45,368 nt of DNA from Streptomyces sennicomposti (GTDB lineage: Bacteria > Actinomycetota > Actinomycetes > Streptomycetales > Streptomycetaceae), in contig NZ_JAIOAB010000061.1 of assembly GCF_019890635.1 (NCBI RefSeq), positions 1-45,368 on the forward strand, written 5' to 3'. Position numbers and translations under genes: made by a program. Positions 7,567-16,110 of the stretch are shown piece by piece (within the stretch, counting starts at the first letter, position 1; every line of letters starts with the position of its first letter). The notes under the pieces were generated by a model. The model made no database searches. It was not told where the DNA came from and saw nothing but the letters and a program-made list of their open reading frames with translations.

Positions 7567-8572
7567 CCGCGGACGCGCCGTCGGCGCCCGGCGGGCCGTC
7601 CAGGCCCGCCTGCGCGATCCGCACGCCCAGCTGCGTACGGCTGGCCGCGCCGAGCGTCTCCGACAGCCGGGCGATGTGCGCCCGGCAGGTGCGCACGCTG
7701 ATCCCGAGCCGTTCGGCGATCACCGCGTCCTGGTGGCCCTCGGCCAGCAGCGCCGCGATGGACCGCTCCCGGTGCGAGATGCCCTCGATGCCGGTGTCGG
7801 GCAGCGGCGCGGTGAGCGGGATGGCCAGGCGCCAGAGGCGTTCGAAGACCGTCACCAGGTACTCCACCAGCGCCGGGTGGCGCAGCTCCAGCGCCATGGT
7901 GCGGTCGGCGTTGGCGGGGACGAAGGCGACCGTGCGGTCGAACAGGATCAGCCGGTCGATCACCTCGTCCAGCGTGCGCGCCTCGACCGCGTCGCCCATC
8001 AGCTCCAGATAGTTGAGCAGGCCCTGCCCGTGCCGGGCCACGTGCGTGTACAGGTCGCGCATGCGCACGCCCCGGCCGCGCAGCGCCAGCGCCCGGGGCA
8101 GGCCCTCCGACAGCTCGTGCTCGCGCCGGATGCCGCCGGGCTGCACGGTCAGCACCTCGGTGCGGCACGCCTCGGTCGCCTCGTCCATGGCCGCCTGGAT
8201 GCGGGAGAGGCCGTCCAGGACGCGTATCGCGCTGCCCTCGCCGGTGGCGGCGGGCGCCCGCACCTGGCGGCCGAGGCCGGCGTAGCGCTCGTAGGCGGCC
8301 ACCGCCGAGCCGACCCGGCGGTGGCTCGCGCTCACCTCGTCGTACATCCCGCGCAGCAGACGGGTCATGACCTCCTGCGGCGCGGTGGGCACCAGGAAGT
8401 CCATGTCGTCGGGGTCCGGGTGCAGCAGCGCCAGTTCCAGCAGGCACGGCACCGGCTCGGCGTCCCGGCGCGGCACCCGGCCGCGGCGCACGGCGCGCGA
8501 GTACACCCGCTCCCCGGTGTCGCACAGTCGGTCGGCACCGTGCGGGTGCTCCTGGGTCCCGTGCCCGGCCAT
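7529..8572 (-). CDS. LuxR-family regulator D (convergent paralog)
   Basis: The 347-residue paralog is on the opposite strand. It shares the N-terminal LCDTGERVYSRAVRRGRVPR motif, the PLD-like region VRMRDLYTHVARHGQGLLNY, DEVIDRLILFDRTVAFVPAN, and the HTH DAVIAERLGISVRTCRAHIA. It has a ~25-residue Gly/Ala/Ser-rich tail the others lack, and that tail is encoded by the sequence overlapping regulator C. I take the ATG at 8572, giving MAGHGTQEHPHG. It is closest to regulator A in its HTH (RTCRAHIA rather than RTAREHIA). Confidence 0.85.
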   Translation of the reverse strand: MAGHGTQEHPHGADRLCDTGERVYSRAVRRGRVPRRDAEPVPCLLELALLHPDPDDMDFLVPTAPQEVMTRLLRGMYDEVSASHRRVGSAVAAYERYAGLGRQVRAPAATGEGSAIRVLDGLSRIQAAMDEATEACRTEVLTVQPGGIRREHELSEGLPRALALRGRGVRMRDLYTHVARHGQGLLNYLELMGDAVEARTLDEVIDRLILFDRTVAFVPANADRTMALELRHPALVEYLVTVFERLWRLAIPLTAPLPDTGIEGISHRERSIAALLAEGHQDAVIAERLGISVRTCRAHIARLSETLGAASRTQLGVRIAQAGLDGPPGADGASAVSAPGRGSRTAR

Positions 8573-8755
8573 GGCCCGTCACACCCCCCGGTCTCCGCGT
8601 CTTCCGCAGCGCAACTATGCGCGGCCCGGACCGGCTGTGCAACACGGCTCCGCGCGGCCCGGACGCTCGTATGCCCCGGTGTCAGCCGGTATGTACGGGC
8701 CTCCGTACGACGCCTTGCAACAACCTGACCAGGAAAACACGGGCGGGCGCCGGCC

Positions 8756-8825
8756 CGGGCGGAAGGACCGCGGACCGGCGGGGTCCGGGCCGGGCGGAAG
8801 GACCGCGGACCGGAGGGGTCCGGGC
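8756..8825. repeat. 35-bp tandem direct repeat
   Basis: 8756-8790 and 8791-8825 differ at one base. Each unit holds GGACCGCGGACC and a GGACC/GGTCC pairing that could fold. The pair lies just beyond the stop of the minus-strand lipoprotein gene (8830) and may act as its terminator. The remaining sequence 8573-8755 is the upstream region of regulator D, with no gene seen. Confidence 0.8.
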
Positions 8826-8829
8826 CGGG

Positions 8830-9942
8830 CTACTTGAGGCCCGCCGCCGCGCACGCGGAGCGGTACGCCGCCGTGCAGATCTCGGAGGTCTTGTAGATGC
8901 CGTCGGCGATCACGGTGTCCTTGATGTTCGACTTGGTCAGGGCGACCACCGGCACCAGCTGGGCCGGGATGTTCTTGGTGGTCGGGCTGGTGACCTTGTC
9001 CCGGGTCAGGGAGTCGAACTGGATGTCCTTGCCCTGCACCTTGGCGACGGCCATCTCGGCGGCGTTCTCCGCCTCCGTCGGGTAGGACTTGTACACGCTC
9101 ATGTACTGCTCGTCGGCGAGGATGCGCTGCACGGCGTCGAGTTCGGCGTCCTGGCCGGTGATCGGCGGCAGCTTGGTGACGCCCGCGGCGTGCAGGGCCT
9201 TGATGATGCCGCCCGCCATGCCGTCGTTGGCCGAATAGACGCCGGCGATGTTGCCGAGGCCGATCGCCTTGATCGCCTCGGCCATGTTGGCCTGGGCGTT
9301 CTCCGGCTTCCAGTCCTTGGTGTCGTAGGACTTGGCGACCGTCACCTTGCCGGTCAGCTGGGCGAGCGCGCCCTCCTTGAACTGCTTGGCGTTCGGGTCG
9401 GTGGGCGAGCCGTTCATCATGACGATCTTGGCGGCGCCCGTGGAGCCCACCGCGTCCAGCAGCGAGCGGCCCTGCACCTCGCCGACCAGCTCGTTGTCGA
9501 AGGAGATGTACGCGTCGATCGGGCCCTCGGCGAGCCGGTCGTAGGCGATGACGGGGATGCCCGCGTCCCTGGCCTTCTTCACCTGGTCGGCGATGGCGTG
9601 CGAGTCCACGGCGTCCAGCAGGATGACGTCCATCCGGTCGTCGATCATCTTCTGCATCTGCTCGGCCTGCTTGGTCGCGCTCGCCCCGGCGTTGGCGTAC
9701 TCGACCACGCCCTGCTTGTTGGTCAGCTCGGCGACCTTGCTCTTGATGATCGGCGCGTCGAACTTGTCGTACCGCGTGTTCGCCGTCTCCGGCAGCAGCA
9801 GGCCCACCTTGACGTCGTTGCCCTTGGACGGGCTCGCCTGGCTGCTGCTGCCCGACCCGCCGAGCGCCCCGCAGGCGGCCAGCGAGAGGGACAGCGTGGA
9901 CGCGGCCACGGCTATGGCGATACGACGCATCGAGGTGCTCAC
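8830..9942 (-). CDS. Sugar ABC transporter substrate-binding lipoprotein (XylF/ChvE-like)
   Basis: The 370-residue protein is a periplasmic-binding-protein type I (ribose/xylose class) ligand-binding protein. It starts with a lipoprotein signal (MRRIAIAVAASTL...) and lipobox LAAC at Cys24. Then come VKVGLLLPETANTRYDKFD, DVILLDAVDSHAIADQVKKA, AGIPVIAYDRL and IAGVYSANDGMAGGIIKAL, all typical of the family. The GTG at 9942 has GGAAGG eight bases upstream; the open frame further upstream is not used. No permease or ATPase gene is adjacent, so it is an orphan binding protein or works with a transporter encoded elsewhere. It lies head-on to nothing and is tandem after hspR, with a strong terminator between. 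Confidence 0.9.
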   Translation of the reverse strand: MSTSMRRIAIAVAASTLSLSLAACGALGGSGSSSQASPSKGNDVKVGLLLPETANTRYDKFDAPIIKSKVAELTNKQGVVEYANAGASATKQAEQMQKMIDDRMDVILLDAVDSHAIADQVKKARDAGIPVIAYDRLAEGPIDAYISFDNELVGEVQGRSLLDAVGSTGAAKIVMMNGSPTDPNAKQFKEGALAQLTGKVTVAKSYDTKDWKPENAQANMAEAIKAIGLGNIAGVYSANDGMAGGIIKALHAAGVTKLPPITGQDAELDAVQRILADEQYMSVYKSYPTEAENAAEMAVAKVQGKDIQFDSLTRDKVTSPTTKNIPAQLVPVVALTKSNIKDTVIADGIYKTSEICTAAYRSACAAAGLK

Positions 9943-10158
9943 TTCTGGTGCCTTCCGGACGAGGACGCAGCATTGCGACCCAGGTGACTGAAAAGCCAAC
10001 GCGGCAGGCGGTACCGGCGTCAAGCCGTCCCGCTTAACGAGATGACAACGCCCGTTCCGCTTGCCTGTGAAAAACTCGCGAAGCCTTGCGCAATCCCTCT
10101 CCAAACACCCTTTACGGGCCCTCCATCAACTCCCGTGCCGCGCCCGGGCGGCACGCCG

Positions 10159-10190
10159 AAGGGCCGGGAGGCGTACGCCTCCCGGCCCTT
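10159..10190. terminator. Terminator of the dnaK-grpE-dnaJ-hspR operon
   Basis: A perfect 32-bp palindrome (half AAGGGCCGGGAGGCGT) sits 14 bp beyond the hspR stop on the minus strand. Nothing else is visible in 9943-10158 apart from the upstream region of the lipoprotein gene. Confidence 0.9.
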
Positions 10191-10204
10191 GGACATGGCG
10201 GGAA

Positions 10205-10657
10205 TCAGTCCGACTGCTGCTGCCGCTTGGGCCGCCACACCACCAGCGCGCTGGTCTGCTGGACCTCCTGGTAGGGGACCAGGTCCCGGCGGTAGGAGGC
10301 GTGGACGGCGGCCTCGCGCTGACGCATCGTGGCCGCGGCGCCCTCCAGGGCCGACTGCAGCTCCGCGACGCGGGACTGGAGCGCGGCGACCTGGTTCTCC
10401 AGTTCGATGATCCGTTTGATGCCGGCCAGGTTGATGCCCTCGTCCTGCGACAACTGCTGCACCTGGCGGAGCAGTTCGATGTCACGGGCCGAGTAGCGGC
10501 GGCCCCGTCCGGCGGTGCGGTCGGGGGACACCAGGCCCAGCCGGTCGTACTGACGGAGGGTCTGCGGGTGCAGTCCGGACAGCTGCGCCGCCACGGAGAT
10601 GACGTACACCGGTGTGTCTTCCGTCAGTTCGTACGGGTTACGACGGCGGCCGTCCAT
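10205..10657 (-). CDS. hspR: MerR-family heat-shock repressor HspR
   Basis: The 150-residue protein is the autoregulated repressor of the dnaK operon and clpB. It binds HAIR sites and uses DnaK as co-repressor. The MerR-type helix-turn-helix is visible as VYVISVAAQLSGLHPQTLRQ followed by YDRLGLVSPDRTAGRGRRYS, with a C-terminal coiled coil (ELENQVAALQSRVAELQSAL). The start at 10657 gives MDGRRRNPYELTEDTPVYV, matching the family. A longer frame reaching 10774 runs into dnaJ and is rejected. It is last in the operon, starting 4 bp after dnaJ, with its RBS GGAG inside the dnaJ end region. Confidence 0.97.
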   Translation of the reverse strand: MDGRRRNPYELTEDTPVYVISVAAQLSGLHPQTLRQYDRLGLVSPDRTAGRGRRYSARDIELLRQVQQLSQDEGINLAGIKRIIELENQVAALQSRVAELQSALEGAAATMRQREAAVHASYRRDLVPYQEVQQTSALVVWRPKRQQQSD

Positions 10658-10661
10658 CTCC

Positions 10662-11837
10662 TCATGCTCCCTTCGCGGCCTCGAACAGCTCCGCCCGCGG
10701 GTCCTCGCCCGCGGTCGCCTCGCGATACGCCTCCAGCGCGTCACGAGCCTTCCCCGACACGTCCTTCGGGACACTCACCTCGACGGTGACCAGCAGATCG
10801 CCCCGGGAGCCGTCCTTGCGGACCGCGCCCTTGCCGCGCGCCCGCATCGTCCGGCCGTTCGGCGTGCCGGCGGGCAGCTTCAGCGTCACCGGCGGCCCGC
10901 CGAGCGTGGGCACCCGCACCTCGCCGCCGAGCGCGGCCTCGTCGAACGTGACCGGCACGGTGACCGTGAGGTTGTCGCCCTTGCGGCCGAAGACCGGGTG
11001 CTCACCGACGTGCACCACCACGTACAGATCGCCCGCCGGGCCGCCGCGCTCGCCCGGCGCGCCCTTGCCGCGCAGCCGGATGCGCTGCCCGTCGGACACC
11101 CCGGCCGGGATGCGGACCTGCATCGTCCGGGACGACTTGGCGCGCCCGGAGCCCTTGCAGACCTCGCACGGGTGCTCCGCGATCAGCCCGCGGCCCTTGC
11201 AGTCCGGGCACGGGTCGGTCAACGAGAACCCGCCGCCCGAGCCGCGCGCCACCTGCCCGGTGCCGACGCAGGTCGGGCACACGCGCGGCGTGCCGTTCTT
11301 GTCGCCGGTGCCCGAACAGGCCTTGCAGGGCTGCTGGCTGGACATCCGCAGCGGGACCGTGGCCCCTTCGATGGCCTCGGTGAAGCTCAGCGTGACCTCG
11401 GACTCGATGTCCTGGCCGCGCCGCGGCTGCGTCCGCGTGCCCGCGCCGGCGCCGCCCCGGTTGAACAGGCCCCCGAAGACGTCGCCGAGCCCGCCGCCGA
11501 AGCCGCCGCCCTGGCCGCCCCCGCCCTGGGCGCCCCCGAAGAGGTCGCCCAGGTCGAAGTTGAACGAGCCGCCGCCCGGTCCCGGGCGGAAGCCGCCGCT
11601 GCCGAACAGGGCGCGCGCCTCGTCGTACTCCTTGCGCTTCTTGGGGTCGCCGAGGACGTCGTTCGCCTCGGAGATCTCCTTGAAACGTTCTTCCGCCTTG
11701 GCGTTGCCCTTGTTGGCGTCCGGGTGGAACTCGCGGGCGAGCTTCCGGTACGCCTTCTTGATCTCGGCCTCGGTCGCGTCCTTGGGGACGCCGAGGACCT
11801 TGTAGTAGTCCTTCTCGATGAAGTCCTTGGTGCTCAT
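10662..11837 (-). CDS. dnaJ: Co-chaperone DnaJ (Hsp40, type I)
   Basis: The 391-residue protein stimulates DnaK ATPase and delivers substrates. The J-domain has HPD at residues 38-40. A Gly/Phe-rich linker follows (about 80-140), then four zinc-binding CxxCxGxG motifs (CKACSGTG, CPTCVGTG, CPDCKGRG, CEVCKGSG) and the C-terminal substrate domains. It is a complete type I DnaJ. The N-terminal MSTKDFIEKDYYKVLGV is typical of the operon-borne actinobacterial DnaJ1. It is third in the operon, 39 bp after grpE. Confidence 0.97.
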   Translation of the reverse strand: MSTKDFIEKDYYKVLGVPKDATEAEIKKAYRKLAREFHPDANKGNAKAEERFKEISEANDVLGDPKKRKEYDEARALFGSGGFRPGPGGGSFNFDLGDLFGGAQGGGGQGGGFGGGLGDVFGGLFNRGGAGAGTRTQPRRGQDIESEVTLSFTEAIEGATVPLRMSSQQPCKACSGTGDKNGTPRVCPTCVGTGQVARGSGGGFSLTDPCPDCKGRGLIAEHPCEVCKGSGRAKSSRTMQVRIPAGVSDGQRIRLRGKGAPGERGGPAGDLYVVVHVGEHPVFGRKGDNLTVTVPVTFDEAALGGEVRVPTLGGPPVTLKLPAGTPNGRTMRARGKGAVRKDGSRGDLLVTVEVSVPKDVSGKARDALEAYREATAGEDPRAELFEAAKGA

Positions 11838-11876
11838 CCCCGACGTCCCTCCTCTCGTGCGTCGCCTGCTATCGCG

Positions 11877-12545
11877 TCAGCCCTCCTCCGGGCCACCGCT
11901 GTCCTTGTCGTCGGCCTGCTCGGCGGCCTTCTCCGAGCCGGCCTCGTCCGCGGACTTGACGGTCTGCGCGCCGGGCTGCGGCTCGGCCACGGCCACCCGC
12001 GCGGGGCGGATGGTGCGCTCGCCGATCCGATACCCGGGCTGCAGGATGGCCACGCACGTCGTCTCGGTGACGTCCGGCGCGTAGCTGTGCATCAGCGCCT
12101 CGTGGATCGTCGGGTCGAAGGGCTCGCCCTCCTTGCCGAACTGCTGCAGCCCCATCTTGGCGGCCACGGTCTCCAGCGACTCGGCGACGGACTTGAAACC
12201 GCCCACCAGTTCGCCGTGTTCCCGGGCGCGCCCGATGTCGTCGAGCACGGGCAGGAGCTCGGTCAGGAGGTTCGCGATGGCGATCTCCTTGACCGCGATC
12301 CGGTCCCGCTCGACCCGGCGCCGGTAGTTCTGGTACTCGGCCTGGAGCCGCTGGAGGTCCGCGGTGCGCTCGCTCAGCGCGGTGCGCACCTGGTCCAGCT
12401 GCGCCGTCAGACCGGCCTTCTCGCTCGCGTCCCCGGCCGGGGCCGCCGCCTCCTCGGAGGAGGCGGCCTTCGGCTCGGCGTCGTCAGGGGTGGCGCCGGA
12501 GGGGACGTCGGGCTTCTCGTCAAAACCCGGGGTCTCCTCCGTCAC
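11877..12545 (-). CDS. grpE: Nucleotide exchange factor GrpE
   Basis: The 222-residue protein releases ADP from DnaK. An acidic, disordered N-terminus is followed by the long dimerisation helix (LTAQLDQVRTALSERTADLQ, LQAEYQNYRRRVERDR) and the beta domain with EGEPFDPTIHEALMH. The GTG start at 12545 overlaps the dnaK stop as GTGA, so translation is coupled to dnaK. The length and Ala/Glu-rich tail are normal for Streptomyces. Confidence 0.97.
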   Translation of the reverse strand: MTEETPGFDEKPDVPSGATPDDAEPKAASSEEAAAPAGDASEKAGLTAQLDQVRTALSERTADLQRLQAEYQNYRRRVERDRIAVKEIAIANLLTELLPVLDDIGRAREHGELVGGFKSVAESLETVAAKMGLQQFGKEGEPFDPTIHEALMHSYAPDVTETTCVAILQPGYRIGERTIRPARVAVAEPQPGAQTVKSADEAGSEKAAEQADDKDSGGPEEG

Positions 12546-14389
12546 GCGGCACCGTCCTTGCGCTCGTCGTCGACGATCTCGGCGTCCACCACGTCGTCGT
12601 CGGCCTTCGCCTGGCCGGCGCCCGCGTCACCGGCGCCGCCGGCGGCCTGCGCGCCCTGGGCGTCGGCGTACATGGCCTGGCCGAGCTTCTGGGAGACGGC
12701 GGCGACCTTCTCCGTGGCGGTGCGGATCTCGGCGCTGTCCTCGCCCTTGAGCTTCTCCTTCAGCTCGGCGACGGCCTCCTCGACCTCGGTCTTCACCTCG
12801 CCCGGGACCTTGTCCTCGTTGTCCTTGAGGAACTTCTCGGTCTGGTAGACGAGCTGCTCGCCCTGGTTGCGGGTCTCGGCGGCCTCGCGGCGGCGGTGGT
12901 CCTCCTCCGCGTACTGCTCGGCCTCCTGGCGCATGCGGTCGACCTCGTCCTTCGGCAGCGAGGAGCCGCCGGTGACGGTCATCTTCTGCTCCTTGCCCGT
13001 GCCCAGGTCCTTCGCGGTCACGTGCATGATGCCGTTGGCGTCGATGTCGAAGGAGACCTCGATCTGCGGGACGCCGCGCGGCGCCGGCGGCAGACCGGTC
13101 AGCTCGAACATGCCGAGCTTCTTGTTGTACGCGGCGATCTCGCGCTCACCCTGGTAGACCTGGATCTGCACCGACGGCTGGTTGTCCTCGGCCGTGGTGA
13201 AGATCTCCGAGCGCTTGGTCGGGATCGTGGTGTTGCGCTCGATCAGCTTGGTCATGATGCCGCCCTTGGTCTCGATGCCGAGGGACAGCGGGGTGACGTC
13301 GAGCAGCAGGACGTCCTTGACCTCGCCCTTGAGGACACCGGCCTGGAGCGAGGCGCCGATGGCGACGACCTCGTCCGGGTTGACGCCCTTGTTGGCCTCC
13401 TTGCCGCCGGTCAGCTCCTTGACCAGCTCGGCGACGGCGGGCATACGGGTCGAGCCGCCGACGAGGACGACGTGGTCGATCTCGTTGATCGAGATGCCGG
13501 CGTCCTTGATGACGTTGTGGAACGGCGTCTTGCAGCGCTCCAGGAGGTCCGCGGTCAGCTGCTGGAACTGGGCGCGGGTGAGCTTCTCGTCCAGGTGCAG
13601 CGGGCCCTCGGCGGACGCCGTGATGTAGGGCAGGTTGATCGAGGTCTCGGTGGACGAGGACAGCTCGATCTTGGCCTTCTCCGCCGCCTCGCGCAGGCGC
13701 TGGAGGGCCATCTTGTCCTTGGACAGGTCCACGCCGTGGCCGGACTGGAACTGCTTGACCAGGTAGTCGACGACGCGCTGGTCCCAGTCGTCGCCGCCGA
13801 GGTGGTTGTCGCCGTTGGTGGCCTTCACCTCGACGACGCCGTCGCCGATCTCCAGCAGGGACACGTCGAAGGTGCCGCCGCCGAGGTCGAAGACGAGGAT
13901 CGTCTGGTCGTCCTTGTCGAGGCCGTACGCCAGGGCGGCGGCGGTCGGCTCGTTGACGATGCGCAGTACGTTCAGACCGGCGATCTCGCCGGCCTCCTTG
14001 GTGGCCTGGCGCTCGGCGTCGTTGAAGTACGCCGGGACGGTGATGACCGCGTCGGTCACCTTCTCGCCCAGGTAGGCCTCGGCGTCCCGCTTCAGCTTCT
14101 GCAGCACGAAGGCGCTGATCTGCTGGGGGTTGAAGTCCTTGCCGTCGAGGTTGATCTTCCAGTCGGTGCCCATGTGGCGCTTGACCGACCGGATGGTCCT
14201 GTCGACGTTGGTGACCGCCTGGCGCTTGGCCACCTCGCCGACCAGCACCTCGCCGTTCTTGGCGAAGGCGACGACGGACGGCGTGGTCCTGGCGCCCTCG
14301 GCGTTGGTGATGACGGTGGGCTCGCCGCCCTCCAGAACGCTGACGACGGAGTTAGTCGTGCCCAGGTCGATGCCGACCGCACGTGCCAT
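12542..14389 (-). CDS. dnaK: Molecular chaperone DnaK (Hsp70)
   Basis: The 615-residue Hsp70 starts MARAVGIDLGTTNSVVSVLE. The nucleotide-binding domain shows phosphate-1 GIDLGTTN, phosphate-2 ILVFDLGGGTFDVSLLEI and the adenosine motif VVLVGGSTRMPAV. The linker DVLLLDVTPLSLGIET leads into the substrate-binding domain, and the C-terminal lid is Ala/Gly/Asp-rich. The ATG at 14389 has AGGAATT upstream; the upstream in-frame ATG at 14428 would lie on the HAIR operator. It is first gene of the heat-shock operon and works with the neighbouring GrpE, DnaJ and ClpB. It also serves as HspR co-repressor. Confidence 0.98.
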   Translation of the reverse strand: MARAVGIDLGTTNSVVSVLEGGEPTVITNAEGARTTPSVVAFAKNGEVLVGEVAKRQAVTNVDRTIRSVKRHMGTDWKINLDGKDFNPQQISAFVLQKLKRDAEAYLGEKVTDAVITVPAYFNDAERQATKEAGEIAGLNVLRIVNEPTAAALAYGLDKDDQTILVFDLGGGTFDVSLLEIGDGVVEVKATNGDNHLGGDDWDQRVVDYLVKQFQSGHGVDLSKDKMALQRLREAAEKAKIELSSSTETSINLPYITASAEGPLHLDEKLTRAQFQQLTADLLERCKTPFHNVIKDAGISINEIDHVVLVGGSTRMPAVAELVKELTGGKEANKGVNPDEVVAIGASLQAGVLKGEVKDVLLLDVTPLSLGIETKGGIMTKLIERNTTIPTKRSEIFTTAEDNQPSVQIQVYQGEREIAAYNKKLGMFELTGLPPAPRGVPQIEVSFDIDANGIMHVTAKDLGTGKEQKMTVTGGSSLPKDEVDRMRQEAEQYAEEDHRRREAAETRNQGEQLVYQTEKFLKDNEDKVPGEVKTEVEEAVAELKEKLKGEDSAEIRTATEKVAAVSQKLGQAMYADAQGAQAAGGAGDAGAGQAKADDDVVDAEIVDDERKDGAA

Positions 14390-14408
14390 GGTGAATTCCT
14401 CCAGCTGA

Positions 14409-14429
14409 CTTGAGTGGAACTGACTCAAG
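14409..14429. promoter_or_regulatory. HAIR operator 1 of the dnaK operon
   Basis: A perfect consensus CTTGAGT-N7-ACTCAAG ends 20 bp upstream of the dnaK ATG. On the minus strand a candidate promoter TTGACC-N17-CACACT reaches into it, so bound HspR would block the transcription start. Confidence 0.95.
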
Positions 14430-14460
14430 TGTGCCCCACGCCCGGGAACGGGTCAAGAGA

Positions 14461-14481
14461 CCTGAGTGGAGGAGGCTCAAC
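14461..14481. promoter_or_regulatory. Degenerate second HAIR site upstream of dnaK
   Basis: CCTGAGT-N7-GCTCAAC matches the HspR consensus at 11 of 14 positions and lies 52 bp (centre to centre) upstream of the perfect site. Multiple HAIRs are known for Streptomyces dnaK promoters. It ends two bases before the stop codon of the upstream MraY-like gene. Confidence 0.7.
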
Positions 14482-14483
14482 TC

Positions 14484-15902
14484 TTATCCATCCCTTACAC
14501 GCAACGACTCCCTGAGCTGCGAGGACGCGGACTGCTGGGGCGGCGGGGCCGGCGCCTGGCCCCGGGAGGCGGGCGGGACGCGCATCCCGCGCGCGTCCGC
14601 GCCGGGGCCGCGGGGAGCGCCCAGGGCGCCCGTTCCCCCGGGCGCCCTCCGGCCCTTGGCCGGCGTCTCGTCTCCTGCCCGGCCACGACCGCCGTAAGCC
14701 TCGAAAGGGGACATTCTGGCGGACGATCTGTTGCTCGTGGGGGTGGGGGCGGCCGAGGGGGCGGGGAAACCGGTCCCGGTGGTGCGGTGGGCGCCGGTGT
14801 CACGGCCGCGGCGGGCGCCGGTGTCGCGCGCGGCGCGCGGGTCGCGGTGGCTTCCGGTGGGGCGGCCGAGGGTGGTGTGGCGGCCGAAGGTGGTGTGGCG
14901 GTGGGTGGCCGTGCCCGGCGGGCCGCCGGGGCGGCGCGGGCCGTAGACCCGCACCCGCAGCAGGGCGAGGACGGCGGCCAGCACCGCGCCCGCCGCCCAC
15001 AGCGCGCCCGTCGGCGCGAGCCACCCCGTGTGCACCAGCACCCCGACCAGCACCGTCGCGAAGGCGGCGACGCCGAGCAGCACGGTCGCGCCCGGCGGGG
15101 TCAGGCCGAGGCGGCGCAGCCGGTGCGCGAGGTGGTCGGGGCCGCGCCGCCTGAGCGGCCGCCCGGCCAGCCGCCGGGACAGGACCACGAGCACCGCGTC
15201 GGCGCTCGCCAGCGCGGTGAGGCCGAAGAGCACGGCGGCGGTGGGGCCGGCGTCGTACCCCGTGCGGACGAGGACGGCCGAGGCGGCGAGCACGAAGCCG
15301 GTGAACAGGGAGCCGCAGGCGCCGAAGGCGATCCGCGCGGGATGCCAGTTGTGCATCAGGAAGCCGGTGAGGGCGGCGGCCAGGATGCTGAGCAGCACCG
15401 CGAGGTCGTCCATCATCTCCGCCGCCGCGCAGGCGCCCGCGCCGAACGCGGTCAGCACGCCGACGGTGCCGGCGAGCCCGTCGGCGTGATCGAGCCCGCG
15501 GAAGGCGGCGGCGACACAGGCGATCCAGGCCACCGCGGCGAGCCCCGCGGGCAGCCCGGTCTCGTCGTACGGCACCACGAAGGCCGCCGCGACCGCCGTG
15601 CCCACCAGCAGGATCCGGTTGCTGAGCCGCCACACGTCGGCGACCAGCCCGAGGACGGCGACCCCGGCCCCGGCGGCGAGCAGCCGGCCCACCCCGTCGC
15701 CGAGCGGCGCCGCGCCGGTCCAGCCGCCCGCGGCCGCGACCAGGCAGGTGCTGGCCACCACGGCCACGCCGCCGAGCAGCGGCACCGGCCGCACCCGCCG
15801 CCGGTCGACCAGCCCGAGGCGCAGCGCGGGCGCCCGGAACAGGGCCGAGAGCACGGCGGCCAGGAGCAGGGCGGTGGTGGCGGTGGCGATCCCGTAGAGC
15901 AC
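14484..15902 (-). CDS. MraY/WecA-like (glycosyltransferase family 4) membrane protein with altered active-site motifs
   Basis: The 472-residue protein has about ten hydrophobic segments in its first 330 residues. It shows the family landmarks PLLGGVAVVAS, FRGLDHADGLAGTVG and RRGPDHLAHRLRRLGLTP. This family transfers sugar phosphates to polyprenyl phosphate. The usual DD of the catalytic site is AD (residues 88-89), and the usual FxGDxGS loop is FGACGS (193-198), so key aspartates are missing and catalysis is doubtful. The last ~140 residues are basic, Pro/Thr/Arg-rich and disordered. A GTG start without a ribosome site, six to eight bases after TAATTT, suggests a leaderless transcript. The stop is adjacent to the dnaK operator. 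Confidence 0.75.
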   Translation of the reverse strand: MLYGIATATTALLLAAVLSALFRAPALRLGLVDRRRVRPVPLLGGVAVVASTCLVAAAGGWTGAAPLGDGVGRLLAAGAGVAVLGLVADVWRLSNRILLVGTAVAAAFVVPYDETGLPAGLAAVAWIACVAAAFRGLDHADGLAGTVGVLTAFGAGACAAAEMMDDLAVLLSILAAALTGFLMHNWHPARIAFGACGSLFTGFVLAASAVLVRTGYDAGPTAAVLFGLTALASADAVLVVLSRRLAGRPLRRRGPDHLAHRLRRLGLTPPGATVLLGVAAFATVLVGVLVHTGWLAPTGALWAAGAVLAAVLALLRVRVYGPRRPGGPPGTATHRHTTFGRHTTLGRPTGSHRDPRAARDTGARRGRDTGAHRTTGTGFPAPSAAPTPTSNRSSARMSPFEAYGGRGRAGDETPAKGRRAPGGTGALGAPRGPGADARGMRVPPASRGQAPAPPPQQSASSQLRESLRVRDG

Positions 15903-16110
15903 GGTTCTTAAATTAGGGGTATATCGGGCGATTGGGTGTGAATAACACGATCGGAACAGAGTTCGATGCGGATTCGTACGCCTTCGCGCGCCCGCGCGCG
16001 ACGCGGGTCCGGCGGGAGGACGGCACGTCAGGTGACCCTCAGCGACTCAGATCACCCCGCGCCCGGCTACATTGCGACGGAGGATGGGGGTAGTCTCAAA
16101 CGGACTGCAT

